From Apostichopus japonicus (taxonomy: Eukaryota > Echinodermata > Holothuroidea > Aspidochirotida > Stichopodidae), in the NCBI RefSeq assembly GCF_037975245.1, contig NC_092575.1:9146001-9210000 (forward strand): a DNA stretch of 64,000 nucleotides. Reading direction: 5' to 3'. The first letter of the stretch is position 1; each line of letters opens with the position of its first letter. The notes beneath the pieces were generated by a model. The model searched no databases, was not told the origin of the DNA, and saw nothing but the letters and a program-made list of their open reading frames with translations. The translations under genes were made by a program, and so were the position numbers. Shown here one piece after another: positions 1-10,639 of the stretch.

Positions 1-1424
1 ATTGTTACTCCAAGGTTAAATCAGCCTAAAAATCTGTCGAACGCCCCAGTCTTGGTAAATCGGATCATTCGGTAGTCCTGCTCATACCGGCCTACAAACA
101 AGAACTCAAGCAATCTAGACCGATCAAGAAGGAGGTAATCCTTTAGCCCCAGTCTTCGGTCCATCAGTTGGTTGATTGTTTCGATAGGACTGACTGGGAT
201 GTTTTCAAGAGTAACGATAATCTGGATGAATTCACTGTCGCCGTGACGGAGTATTTACGCTTTTGTCAAGAACAGTGTTTACCTACAAAAACGGTGACGT
301 AATATCCGAACAGTAAACCATGGTTTGATAAGTCCATTCGGTCCAAGCTCGTCGCCAAGGACGCTGCGTATCATTCTCCGAACACCGATCCGGAATCCTA
401 CCGGCAGGCCAGATCAAATTTGAAGAAAGCTATCCGGGACTCGAAGAGGGCGTACCGGGACAAGGTAGAGGAGAAGTTCGAATCGGGCGACGCTAGAGCT
501 CTCTGGTCGAACTTGAGCCTGATCACACAATACAAAGGTCCCGCGAAAACCGCTGACACCGATGATGTCACATTGCCCAACCAGCTGAATGAGTTCTACG
601 CCAGATTTGACCGCCAGAATACCAGTGTCCCGGTACCCGCGCCATGCGACGATGTACTGCCACCATTTGAGATCGCTGAACACGATGTGAGATGAGCGTT
701 CAATGGTCTAAAGGAACGGAAAGCTGCCGGCCCTGATGGTATCCCCCCAAGACTGTTGAGGCGCTGTAGTGATCCACTCGCGACTGTTTTCACTGACATC
801 TATAACTGGTCGTTGAGGTTGCAAAAAGTTCCTAACAGTTTGAAGGAAGCAACCATTTTCCCGGTTCCTAAGAACAATTCTGCTTCCAGTCTGAATGACT
901 ATAGACCTGTGGCACTGACTTCTGTTATTATGAAATCTTTTGAGAAACATGTATTGAAGTATTTATGCTCTAAATTGCCATCTGACCTTGACCCTTGCCA
1001 ATTCGCCTATAGATCAAATAGAAGTGTGGACGATGCAATATCTATTAACATTCATGAAATTTTACAGCATCTTGAGAACAAGAATTCATATGCTAGAGTT
1101 TTATTTGTAGATTATAGCTCTGCTTTTAATACTATTATCCCCTTTAAACTGCATTCTAAGCTCATCAATGACCTCAAGCTCCCGGTTTCTATTTGTAATT
1201 GGATTTTAGATTTTGTTGAGAATCGTCCTCAGGTTGTTAGAATTGGTAATAATGTTTCTTCCGTGTTAACATCGAGTACTGGTACACCACAGGGTTGCCC
1301 TTTCTCACCGAAACTTTATTCACATTTTACGTATGATTGTAAGGTATATAGCCCGAACTGTCTCGTGACCAAGTTTTCTGATGATACAACCCTCACTGGC
1401 CTCATATCGGACAATGGTGTAATG
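1..1424 (+). pseudogene. LINE ORF2 remnant: endonuclease tail and RT fingers/palm
   Basis: One frame (codon starts at positions divisible by 3) carries recognisable LINE protein across the block but is broken by TAG at 144-146, TAA at 300-302 and TGA at 693-695. Visible RT blocks: KAAGPDGIPPRLL (~720-757), SSLNDYRPVALTS (~885-925), QFAYRSNRS (~1000-1027), FVDYSSAFNTI (~1105-1137; first catalytic Asp), TGTPQGCPFSP (~1276-1310) and FSDDTT (~1375-1392), where the usual FADD has become FSDD. Between the QG and DD blocks the spacing is near normal. After ~1420 the frame is lost and roughly 15 residues expected before the NVSKTKE block are missing. No activity is expected. Confidence 0.88.
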
Positions 1425-1426
1425 AG

Positions 1427-2008
1427 AACAACCTACTCCTTAATGTTTCCAAGACTAAAGAGATGATTTTTGACTTTCGGAGGAAGAAGCCAGATATGCA
1501 ACCACTACGTATCGGAGGAGACATCGTCGAGCAGGTGTCAAGTTTTCGATTTCTTGGTACTCATATTACCGATAATATCACATGGTCTGTAAACTGTGCA
1601 GAAATCTTGAAGAAAGCGAGGCAACGTCTCTATTTTTTGTGGAAGTTGAGATCGTATGGATTCAATCAATGTATACTTACCAATTTCTATCGTGCAATAG
1701 TCGAGAGTATCCTGACGTCATTGATTATTGTCTGGTTTTGCCGGGCCATGCAAGATGATATCCTCAGATTATCTGCAGTGGTCAGGTCAGCTGAAAAGAT
1801 AATTGGCGTTGATCTCCCTTCCCTGGAGTCGCTCTACATGGACAGGTCTCTTCGTAGATTGCAGCTCATTTTGAGCGATTCTGATCACCCTGCCAGTGCA
1901 TATTTCAATTTCTTGCCATCGCACCACAGACTCCGTACCTTTAGAGGGAACAGGCGTTTTACCGCCAGTTTCTTTCCATCTGCCCTAAAATTTATAAATA
2001 ACCTGTAA
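1427..2008 (+). pseudogene. LINE ORF2 remnant: RT thumb and C-terminal tail
   Basis: Continuation of the same LINE protein in a different frame. It starts with NNLLLNVSKTKEMIFDFRRK (1427 on), the block that normally follows the DD motif, then SFRFLGTHI (~1540), KKARQRLYFL (~1611), FYRAIVESIL (~1687) and VRSAEKIIGVDLPSLESLY (~1780-1836), ending in FRGNRRFTASFFPSALKFIN and TAA. This C-terminal wording is characteristic of CR1/L2-type elements. The open frame is uninterrupted for 182 codons, so the break with the upstream part is one local deletion or frameshift rather than general decay. The last ~20 codons (from 1943) also form the start of the 519-bp tandem unit that follows. Confidence 0.88.
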
Positions 2009-4193
2009 ATTATTATTTGCTTACATTATTCTATGATTCTATTTTTCTCTTTCTATTCTAAGGAGCTTGAGGTATGTTTTCATTTTCGATGTGTAATTTT
2101 ATTGCTCATTGATTGAATAAAGAATCAATCTATCCATCTATCCATCAATCCATCTATCCATCTATTTTCCTGAAGGAGAACAATCGAGCGGATGGATATA
2201 GACCCTAATAGGAGTATGCCACCTTAAGTGAGAGAGGAATTTTTTTTAATACTAAAATGATACTTTCTATAGTCGTCACAATGTAAACCACAACATAATT
2301 CTATGCAATTATCATTTTAAGTCCATAAAGATGTATTTTCAGAGATTTCAGTATGCATGGTGCAGTGTGTAAATACACATATGAGCAATACTGTGTAAGC
2401 AGTAACCAGGTTTATGTCTGCAACAACATTTCCAGTCACCAATTTTGATAATTTTGATTTTAGAGGGAACAGGCGTTTTACCGCCAGTTTCTTTCCATCT
2501 GCCGTCAAACTTTATAATAATCTGTAAATTATTATTTGCACACATTATTCTATTATTCTATTTTTCTCTTTCTATTCTAAGGAGCTTGAGGTATGTTTTC
2601 ATTTTCGAAGTGTAATTTTATTGCTCATTGATTGAATAAAGAATCAATCTATCCATCTATCCATCAATCCATCTATCCATCTATTTTCCTGAAGGAGAAC
2701 AATCGAGCGGATGGATATAGACTCTAATAGGAGTATGCCACCTTAAGTGAGAGAGGAATTTTTTTTAATACCAAAATGATACTTTCTATAGTCGTCATAA
2801 TGTAAACCACAACATAATTCTATGCAATTATCATTTTAAGTCCATAAAGATGTATTTTCAGAGATTTCAGTAAGCATGGTGCAGTGTGTAAATACACATA
2901 TGAGCAATACTGTGTAAGCAGTAACCAGGTTTATGTCTGCAACAACATTTCCAGTCACCAATTTTGATAATTTTGATTTTAGAGGGAACAGGCGTTTACC
3001 GCCAGTTTCTTTCCATCTGCCGTCAAACTTTATAATAACCTGTAAATTATTATTTGCACACATTATTCTATTATTCTCTTTCTATTCTAAGGAGCTTGAG
3101 GTATGTTTTCATTTTCGATGTGTAATTTTATTGCTCATTGATTGAATAAAGAATCAATCTATCAATCTATCAATCTATCCATCTATCCATCAATCCATCT
3201 ATTTTCCTGAAGGAGAACAATCGAGCGGATGGATATAGACTCTAATAGGAGTATGCCACCTTAAGTGAGAGAGGAATTTTTTTTAATACCAAAATGATAC
3301 TTTCTATAGTCGTCACAATGTAAACCACAACATAATTCTATGCAATTATCATTTTAAGTCCATAAAGATGTATTTTCAGAGATTTCAGTATGCATGGTGC
3401 AGTGTGTAAATACACATATGAGCAATACTGTGTAAGCAGTAACCAGGTTTATGTCTGCAACAACATTTCCCGTCACCAATTTTGATAATTTTGATGTTAG
3501 AGGGAACAGGCGTTTTACTGCCAGTTTCTTTTCATCTGCCGTCAAACTCCATCTGCCGTCAAACTTTATAATAACCTGTAAATTATTATTTGCACACATT
3601 ATTCTATTATACTATTTTACTCTTTCTATTCTAAGGAGCTTGAGGAATGTTTTCATTTTCGAAGTGTAATTTTATTGCTCATTGATTGAATAAAGAATCA
3701 ATCTATCCATCAATCCATCTATCCATCAATCCATCAATCCATCTATCCATCTATCCATCAATCCATCAATCCATCTATCCATCTATTCATCAATCCATCT
3801 ATCCATCAATCCATCTATCCATCAATCCATCTATCCATCAATCCATCAATCCATCTATCCATCAATCCATCTATCCATCAATCCATCAATCCATCTATCC
3901 ATCAATCCATCTATCCATCAATCCATCTATCCATCAATTCATCAATCCATCTATCCATCTATCCATCAATCCATCTATCCATCAATCCATCTATCCATCT
4001 TTCCATCTATCCATCTATCTTCCTATTTTCCTGAAGGAGAACAATCGAGCGAAGGATATAGATTCTAATAGGAGTATGCCACCTTAAGTGAGAGATGAAT
4101 TTTTTTTAATACCAAAATGATACTTTCTATAGTCGTCACAATGTAAACCACAACATAATTCTATGCAATTATCATTTTAAGTCCATAAAGATG
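1943..4193 (+). repeat. ~519-bp tandem repeat built from a LINE 3' end
   Basis: The string AGAGGGAACAGGCG recurs at 1943, 2462, 2981 and 3499 (steps 519, 519, 518). Each unit holds the last ~20 codons of the LINE, its 3' UTR with AATAAA in a hairpin loop, the ATCY tail, then ~330 bp that is not LINE sequence (starting CCTGAAGGAGAACAA and ending in TTTTGATAATTTTGAT). The fourth unit has a much longer tetranucleotide tract and a partial internal duplication near 3539-3562, and stops at 4193. Units differ by a few substitutions. The short open frames in both strands of the units are shadows. Confidence 0.93.
3697..4028 (+). repeat. (ATCC/ATCA/ATCT)n tetranucleotide tract
   Basis: About 330 bp of uninterrupted 4-bp units with the third unit varying between CATC, AATC and TATC. 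Shorter tracts of the same kind occur at the matching place in the other three tandem units (near 2128, 2643 and 3160). This is an expanded LINE 3' tail. Because 4-bp units are read with a 12-bp period, it produces a spurious SIYPSIHQ-type open frame at 3686-4087. Confidence 0.95.
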
Positions 4194-4223
4194 TTTTTTT
4201 GGGTGCATCTATGATTCTTACAG

Positions 4224-4532
4224 GTTTTATTGGTATACCTGATCACAGTCCACTTGGTCTGGCTTGCCCTACCTTCAGAAACATCATCCAGAGAAGGGTC
4301 AGCAGGGAGTGCTTTTTCATCTCTGGCTCTGAAAAGTGATGAAAACTACTTTTGTTTAGCTCAGCTAATTCCTCCCAAACTGACCTACAGGACATACCCC
4401 AATGTATTCCAGAACTGTTTGGAACATGTTAAACTGATATTGCAAGTTACTAAGAATAAGAGAAGAGAATTGAAGGTGTTCTTTGCCAAAACTGGATCAT
4501 CAGGATTTGTAAACCACAGCCTCACTGTAACA
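4224..4532 (+). other. Exon-like block, unrecognised protein
   Basis: A stop-free 309-bp block bounded by an acceptor-like TTCTTACAG (ending 4223) and a strong donor-like ACAGTATGT (GT at 4533). In the frame of 4224 the second half reads as plausible globular protein (AQLIPPKLTYRTYPNVFQNC, then KVFFAKTGSSGFVNHSLTVT). The first third reads more like protein in the next frame (GIPDHSPLGLACPTFRN) until a stop near 4338, so a frameshift is possible and this may be a pseudogene. I do not recognise the family. It lies directly after the LINE tandem array. Confidence 0.35.
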
Positions 4533-4778
4533 GTATGTATAGTAGTCTAAAGGAAAGCTTACTGAAATGCTATCTAGATACACTGTTCACCTCAATAGCA
4601 TATCCAGTTCATTTAAAGGTTTGTGCATAGGTTCTACAATGTTTTAAAGACAATTATAAGGGAAGAGAGGTGGATAGGGGGCCATACTTCACGATAAAAC
4701 GTTCAAATTTGTTGCTCGGCAAAGAAAATTACCTTATTCTCCATTGGTGGCAAGCACTGGTTCCTATAGTTACTACAG

Positions 4779-4965
4779 TAATCTCCCATGGAAGCATCAG
4801 GATATCTCTTTCTTCTGCCAGAGTCGTTTGGGATTTGTTGTTACCCCATCTAACCAGTTGAGTCCATTGATACCACATCCATTGAGAGTATATATAGCTG
4901 TGAATGCTGAGGACTTAGCGCATCAACTTTTTCTGAAAATTGACAAAACAACAGAAAAAATGATA
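4779..4965 (+). other. Second exon-like block, unrecognised protein
   Basis: A 187-bp block with an acceptor-like TTACTACAG (ending 4778) and a donor-like ATAGTGAGT (GT at 4966). The frame reads LPWKHQDISFFCQSRLGF, then HPLRVYIAVNAEDLAHQLFL and KIDKTTEKMI, which looks like protein but matches no family I know. Its entry phase does not match the exit phase of the block at 4224-4532 as drawn, so either a border is misplaced, a small exon lies between them, or the gene is broken. The frame continues past the donor to a stop at 5079. Confidence 0.33.
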
Positions 4966-6116
4966 GTGAGTACCTGGCTAAAAAAAAACCTTGATGCACT
5001 CGTGCAGGAGCAGAAAATGCATACCCTTGTGGATTATTTGCTAAATAAGACTCAAAACATTATCTGTGCAAGGTATTAGCACTCAGCAGCCACTCCACTT
5101 AGGATACAGACCTCATACAACATTGTGCTATGTAGCTGGTGTAGACTTGGTCTAGGATACTAACGTACAGGTAGCGCCATTATGAACCTGAGGCCTAGGC
5201 CTAAGCTAACAACATTATGGGTATTTCATGCATTGAAACTGAGTTTTTGTCATTAGTTAAACACCAGGTACTTCCAACTTTAGCAAAAATAACCTAAAAT
5301 ATGATTACAATGAACTTTGGGTGCTCACAGATGTCAAATTTCACTGAACTTAGTCATTCATGTCACACATACTGCAGGCATTTGGGTCTGATTGTGAAGG
5401 ATTTTGAATTTTGTGCATTTGGCACCTATTTAGCAGGTTGAAGGCAGGAATCAAAGTACTGAAGCTTTGGTAGGTCAAGGCTTAATGACCCAATATTTTA
5501 TTGTTGAGGAAAAACTAGTCAGACATGCTCAGAAGGCTGTTCTAGTCTCATGTATAGAAACGCCCATGCTCTTTGTGTTACTTTAAGGCTGTAATACTAA
5601 TTTATGCATAAAAATCACCCATGCTCGAAATTTTCAGACGTTTGCTTGAAAAATCATTTTTACACTGGGACTTCTACAGTAGCATTTAAAATGAAAATTT
5701 GGCATTTTCGATACAGGTAGCATACGCCCATTAAAAGCCCCATTGACTTACACACTAAATCAACAAAGTAATGTGGTCTCTAAGTCTAGATAGAAGTTTT
5801 CACTAGCTAAACGATACCCATCACCGGATAGCTGACAAGTTGGCCTTTCATGGCACTATCAATTTTCCGTACCATCACCATGTAGATTTTTTTGCTATTC
5901 GAGCCGGAAGTTTTCGTCACTTATAAACACACCTCTTCACTCAGTGGTAAACAATTTTCCTACGCTGCTCCTGGGAGGCCTAAAGGGGTCTAAAATTCGC
6001 TCAATTGACCCAATTTCTCAACACATGTACTTCCATTCATGTTCTTCAACATGCATGATGCAAGCCACAAAAAACAAGATCATGATTAATAACAGGTCCT
6101 GCTGCTTTTTGGCACT
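4966..6116. other. Non-coding stretch
   Basis: AT-rich single-copy-looking sequence with a short AGGCCTAGGCC string near 5190. No convincing exon, repeat or structural RNA is visible. Confidence 0.6.
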
Positions 6117-6178
6117 TTTCCTGAAGGAGAACATTTGAGCGGATGGATATAGACTCTAATAGGAGTATGCCACCTTAA
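6117..6178 (+). repeat. Isolated copy of part of the 519-bp unit
   Basis: About 60 bp starting CTTTTCCTGAAGGAGAACA and ending AGTATGCCACCTTAAG match the non-LINE part of the 519-bp tandem unit (for example 2686-2745) with a few changes near ATCGAG/TTTGAG. Nothing else of the unit is present here, and no LINE tail precedes it. Confidence 0.85.
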
Positions 6179-6239
6179 GGAGAAAAGCTAAGATGGCCAT
6201 CTAATTTCTAGCGGACAACAAGCAACGGTGAAGGTGCGT

Positions 6240-7137
6240 TGGTACTAATTAATTGTTTGTAAATAAAATTTATGGTACAATTCATACCACTAATGCAATG
6301 TTTATAATTAATAATCTTTGTCAGGAATAGCAAAGAAGTGCAAAAAATATCACAAGATAGAGAATTGTCCCTTCTGTCACTCTCATCATATTTGATATCG
6401 AAGATGTAACTTCTGGCTTCGCCAAATTTTGATTACCAAAAAATTCCATTAATGATTGTAAATTAATTTCACTACAGCGTGTACAAACTGCAATTAGAAC
6501 TCAGTCACTGGAGAAATGTTTAAAATTAATTATCTTTAGTTATAGCAATAGTTAGATAGTGCGACATCATGAAATAGAGCAATGTCTCTTCTATCACTCT
6601 GTTAATGTTTGATATCAGTGACATAACTTCTATCTTCGCCAAAATTTTGATAAAAAAAACAATTCTATTCATGATTGTAATAAATTCCACTACAGCGTGT
6701 AAAATCTGCCATTAGAACTCAGTCAGTAGCGAAATGTTTAAAATTAATTATCTTTAGTTATAGAAATAATTTTGTAGTACAACACACATCAATAAAGCGA
6801 TGTGTCATCTATCATCACTCTGTTCATGTTTGATCATGAGGACAAAATTTCTATCTTCGCCAAAATTTTGATTGAAATTTTTTTATATAATTTATAAATT
6901 TTGTAATAAATTTCACTACAGTGTGTACAATCTGCCATTAGAACTGTCAATAGCAAAATGTTTAAAATTAATTATCTTTAGTTATAGAAATAGTTAGGTA
7001 GTGCGACACTAAATACAGCAATGTCTTTTCTGTTACCCTATTAATGTTTGATATCGGTGACATAACTTCCATCTTCACCAATTTGCCAAATAAAATTCTA
7101 TTTATGATTGCTTTAAATTCTATGACATCGTGTAAAA
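6240..7137 (+). repeat. ~220-bp tandem repeat, four diverged copies
   Basis: The motif ATGTTTAAAATTAATTATCT (or a close variant) recurs at 6298, 6516, 6734 and 6958 (steps 218, 218, 224). Shared marks within each unit are a TCTATCACTCTGTTAATGTT-like block, GACATAACTTCTATCTTCGCC and CACTACAGCGTGTA. Copies are clearly diverged, so the array is old. No coding potential. Confidence 0.85.
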
Positions 7138-7381
7138 GGACGTGCAGATGGCATAGATACCAATATGCAAATGCACAGCTCAATAACAACAGGTGCAGAT
7201 TCTATCATGTAGTGCAACGTTTGCACACGTGTATCTATGCATATTCAATAACATTCTATCCCCCATTCATTAATAAGTTGGGAGTCTTAGCAGAAAGCTA
7301 GGAGAGACAAAAACAACTACATCAAGAAGAAATGTTAGGAACTGGAAGATCATAGCCAAAACCAAAATAGCAGAAGCCTTT

Positions 7382-7881
7382 TCAGAGCTGTCAAAGACCT
7401 CACAAATAAACCTACAGCAAAACTTGCAGTAATCAAAGATGAAAATGGCAAGATCCTAACTGAGAGTGCTGATATCAAAAACAGGTGGAAGTGTTACTGT
7501 GAGGGGCTTTATGCTTCACAGGAACTCAATGTTTATGACAATGATGATGATGATGCTGTTGATGCTATTGAGGAAGAACCCGAAGTTCTCTTATCAGAGG
7601 TGCGCAACGCAATCCATCACCTTAAGATCAACAAATCACCGGGTCCTGATGAAGTTCCAGCCGAGCTGATCAAGTATGCAGATGAATCAGGTGCTATAGT
7701 TATCCAGCGCCTCTGTAACAGGATCTGGAAAACAAAAACCTGGCCAGTGGAATGGAAAAACTCCGCCTTTCTCACTTTACCAAAAAAGGGAGATGTCAGT
7801 GAGTGTAAAAACAACAGAACAATTGCTCTAATCTCCCATCTGAGCAAAATCTTGCTTCACATCCTGAATGAGAGACTATGA
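7382..7881 (+). pseudogene. RTE-like RT, N-terminal half
   Basis: Open frame of about 166 codons covering the region before the RT (KDLTNKPTAKLAVIKDENGK, then an acidic DNDDDD stretch from a GAT run near 7540) and the first RT blocks (NKSPGPDEVPAELIKY ~7630-7677; WKNSAFLTLPKKGD ~7753-7795). The expected NYRPISL-type block is changed to NNRTIALIS. The frame ends at TGA 7879-7881 after LNERL. Between 7882 and 8101 the family sequence is still visible in fragments, including FIDYAKAFDCV, but with several stops and frame changes. Confidence 0.85.
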
Positions 7882-8101
7882 CCAATTGTTGATTGTGAGC
7901 TTCCAGTTGAGCAGGCCGGTTTGCCACATTCTGGAAAAAACTAGAGAGTTCAACAGAAAAATCTACCTCTGCTTCATAGACTATGCCAAGGCCTTTGATT
8001 GTGTCAGGCACAGCAACTTATGGTAAGCTATGTGTGAATTGGGAGTCCCAGATCATCTGATCAAGCTAATAAGAAACCTATAAGATGGTCAACAGGCTTG
8101 T

Positions 8102-9046
8102 GTGCGCACTGAAAAGGGAGATAGTGACTTGTTCAACATAGCTCAGGGCGTCAGACAAGGTTGCATATTATCTCCAACTCTGTTTAATCTTTATGCCGAA
8201 TACATCATGAGACGCGCTCTTGCTGACTGGGATAGAGGTCTATCAATTGGCGGCCGCAGAATCAGTAACTTGAGGTATGCTGATGACACCACTGTCCTGG
8301 CCACCAATGCATCTGATTTGAAAGATCTTCTCCTCAAAGTAAAAGCTGAAAGTGAGGCCCTGGGTCTGAGATTGAATGTCAGTAAGACCAAGATCATGAT
8401 AGTTGGTGGCGACAGCAATGTAGAGCACTTCCTAGTTGATGGTACTGAAGTTGAGCAAGTCACCCAGTTTAACTTTCTTGGGTCTCTGAGAACCAGCAGT
8501 GGTGGCTGTTCTGTGGAGAACAGAAGACGCTTAGCAATGGTCAGGTCAGCTATGGTTGGCCTGAACAAGATATGGGCTGATAGAGGCATCACAAAGGCAA
8601 CAAAAACACAGCTGGTTTCAGCACTTATCTTTCCAATAGCCATTTATGGATGTGAAACCTGGACTCTAACCAAATCTGACCAAAGGAGGATCAATTCATT
8701 TGAAATGTGGTGTTGGCGTAGGATGCTCCGCATATCCTGGATCATGAAGAGAACTAGTGATAGTGTTCTGCAGGAGGTCCAGCCAAAAAAACCTCTTTTG
8801 TGCATCATCCAGAGCCAAATGTTAAGCTACTTTGGTCACATTGCAAGAAGAGAAGGAGACTGTATTGAGAAAGTCATTATGCAAGGTCGAGTTGAAGGGA
8901 GCAGAAAACCTGGAAGACCCAGGACCAGATGGTTTGACCAAATAAAATCTTTGGTCGGATCGAGTTCTCTTCATGATCTTTATTCTCTTGCCAAGGATCG
9001 TCAGAAATGGCGTGCCATTGTTGACGTCACGAGCTGTCAGTTATGA
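8102..9046 (+). pseudogene. RTE-like RT palm, thumb and C-terminal domain
   Basis: A long uninterrupted frame (314 codons) that is a fragment of the same LINE protein. Blocks in order: AQGVRQGCILSPTLFNLY (~8143-8196), LRYADDTTVLA (~8272-8304; intact catalytic DD), LNVSKTKIMIVGG (~8372-8410), FNFLGS (~8469), then the C-terminal blocks ISFEMWCWRR-like, GHIARREG, GRPRTRWFD and a final TSCQL. There is no start or endonuclease, and the upstream half is out of frame, so it is not a functional gene. The long intact frame suggests the element is not very old or that decay is patchy. Confidence 0.88.
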
Positions 9047-9179
9047 CGGGATCGAACCAACCAACCACAGGAAGAGTAGATTTCACTTTACGGATTGAGC
9101 AGTAGTTCTGCTGGAGACGGTATTTTTCTGTCTACATGCGTTGCTCTAAGAGACTAAGACATAATAAGGCTAGATAAAC

Positions 9180-10405
9180 ATCTGTATTTGTTTGCTTTGC
9201 CTTGACCATCCTGTTTTTTATGATTCGAACTTGTCCCTCTATGAAACCATTAGACTGAGGAAACCCCAGGACTCAAGGTAATATGACTAAAGTTCCATTG
9301 TTTTGCAAATCCTTAAAGCTTTGGCTTGAGTATTGACTTCCATTGTCAGATACTAGCTTTTCAGGTATACCATATTCTGAAAACACACTTTGGCACATAT
9401 CAATTACTGTGAACATTACTAGCAGATTTGCCTATAGGTATAGACTTGACATTAAAGAATTTTGGTCTGGGTGCACACCTTGTGAGTTATAAATTGATCC
9501 AAAGAATTTAATACTTGGCTTCTTGATTCCCACTTCTCGTAATTGAACATAAGTCCCTTCTCTCTTGCCACTTTTCATGAGCCTTTTCCTCTGTGTTTCC
9601 TCTTCCTCTGTGTGCCATACACACCTATGTCATCTGAAATTCCCATAGTACCTGGACATAACTCCAAAATTTGATCCATCTTTCCCTGAAATATGTCATG
9701 ACTAACAGACAAGCTGAATGGCAGTCTTTTGAATATACTGTCCAAATGGAATATTAAAAGTAGTTAGGAAACTGGATTCTTCATCCAACATGATTGACCA
9801 ATACCCATGTCTAGCACCTAATTTGGAGAGTATGATACTGTGTGAAAGCTTATGAGTAAACTTCCTCCAATGTTGGGGTTTTATGGTAAGTACGTTTTAT
9901 GGCAGAGTTTAAGTCTTTGGAGTCTAGGCATACACGCCATTTCCCATTGGCTTTGTTGGGAGTACACTACACTAGAGACCCAATCGGTTGGCTCTGTTAC
10001 AGATTCAATTACACCTAGTTTCTCCATCTAATCTAATTCTTTCTTTACATACAGTAATCTGTTATTTGTATTGGACATCTACAAGCAGCATGAACTACAG
10101 GTGGAACATCTGTGTTTATAGCAATATGTTTTTCCTTCTAATTTGCCAATCCCTTCAAATCTATCAGGGTATAATTTTCTTAAGTCATCTGCAGTGTCAA
10201 TTTTAGTGGTATCAACAGACACTCCACAATGCAAAGTAAATAACTTCAATATAAGGGATAGGTTTAATTCCAAAATAGTTAGACCTTTGACATCAGTAAC
10301 ATAAAATTTAGTTTCTATAGTTCTCATTCGAAACTTGCACTTTAAAGTATGAGTATCGAAATGATGCATGATGCTATCATTGCAAGCCATGACCATGGTT
10401 TTCAT
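9180..10405 (-). pseudogene. Gypsy-like pol remnant (RT and integrase)
   Basis: Minus strand. The frame from 10405 to 10079 covers the region entering the RT (FYVTDVKGLTILELNLSLI, DRFEGIGKLEGK). Further on come KANGKWRVCLDSKDLN (~9955-9905), QGKMDQILELCPG and ISDDIGVYG (~9680-9610; an SDD version of the catalytic box), and IKKPSIKFFG (~9530-9500). Integrase follows with EYGIPEKLVSDNG (~9375-9338, second acidic residue) and SNGFIEGQVR (~9260-9230, containing the catalytic Glu). Several stops separate these blocks and RNase H is deleted. Confidence 0.82.
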
Positions 10406-10639
10406 GGCTGACCACCTATAGCTATATTCAGGGTGACAACAGCTTGATTATCAGCTAATTTTTGATGACCATTTATACTGTTAATATGCGGAATCAAATA
10501 TTTTAGGTATTTTCAGGATGGACTTTGGTATAACCTTTGTGCACATAGTCTACAGAAATAGAGGGTGAATTTAATGCTTCCACATGTATCCCTGTAGCCT
10601 CATATGTTCTTGCAACATCTAATGCATCATCTTACTTTA

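Larger units (their letters stand above)
1..2166 (+). mobile_element. CR1/L2-like non-LTR retrotransposon, 3' portion
   Basis: The window opens inside a LINE. Reading order is the end of an endonuclease domain (GKSDHSVVLLIPAYKQE near 46-110), a linker, the reverse transcriptase, a C-terminal tail ending at 2008, then a short 3' UTR with AATAAA at 2116-2121 and a tail of ATCC/ATCT/ATCA tetranucleotides. The wording around the RT (KAAGPDGIP, NDYRPVALTS, DYSSAFNTI, TPQGCP) is that of the CR1/L2/Rex1 group; I cannot place the clade more finely. The AATAAA lies in the loop of a 7-bp inverted repeat (ATTGATT/AATCAAT). The copy is dead: in-frame stops, an internal deletion and a frame change. The 5' part lies outside the window. 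Confidence 0.9.
7310..9068 (+). mobile_element. RTE/BovB-like non-LTR retrotransposon, 5'-truncated
   Basis: A LINE coding segment starting within the region before the RT and running through the RT to the C-terminal tail, then a very short 3' end with AACCAACCAACC just after the stop. The C-terminal pattern CWRRMLRISW, YFGHIARREG, GRPRTRWFD and DRQKWRAIV in this order is typical of RTE/BovB-type proteins. The endonuclease is absent, so the copy is 5'-truncated. The short 3' UTR with a simple-repeat tail also fits the RTE group. I could not find a clear target duplication. Confidence 0.85.

Noticed and set aside
3686-4087. SIYPSIHQ-type protein
   Set aside because: It is a translated tetranucleotide tract in a LINE tail.
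8191-8643. 150-codon minus-strand frame
   Set aside because: Shadow of the clear RTE-like RT frame on the plus strand.
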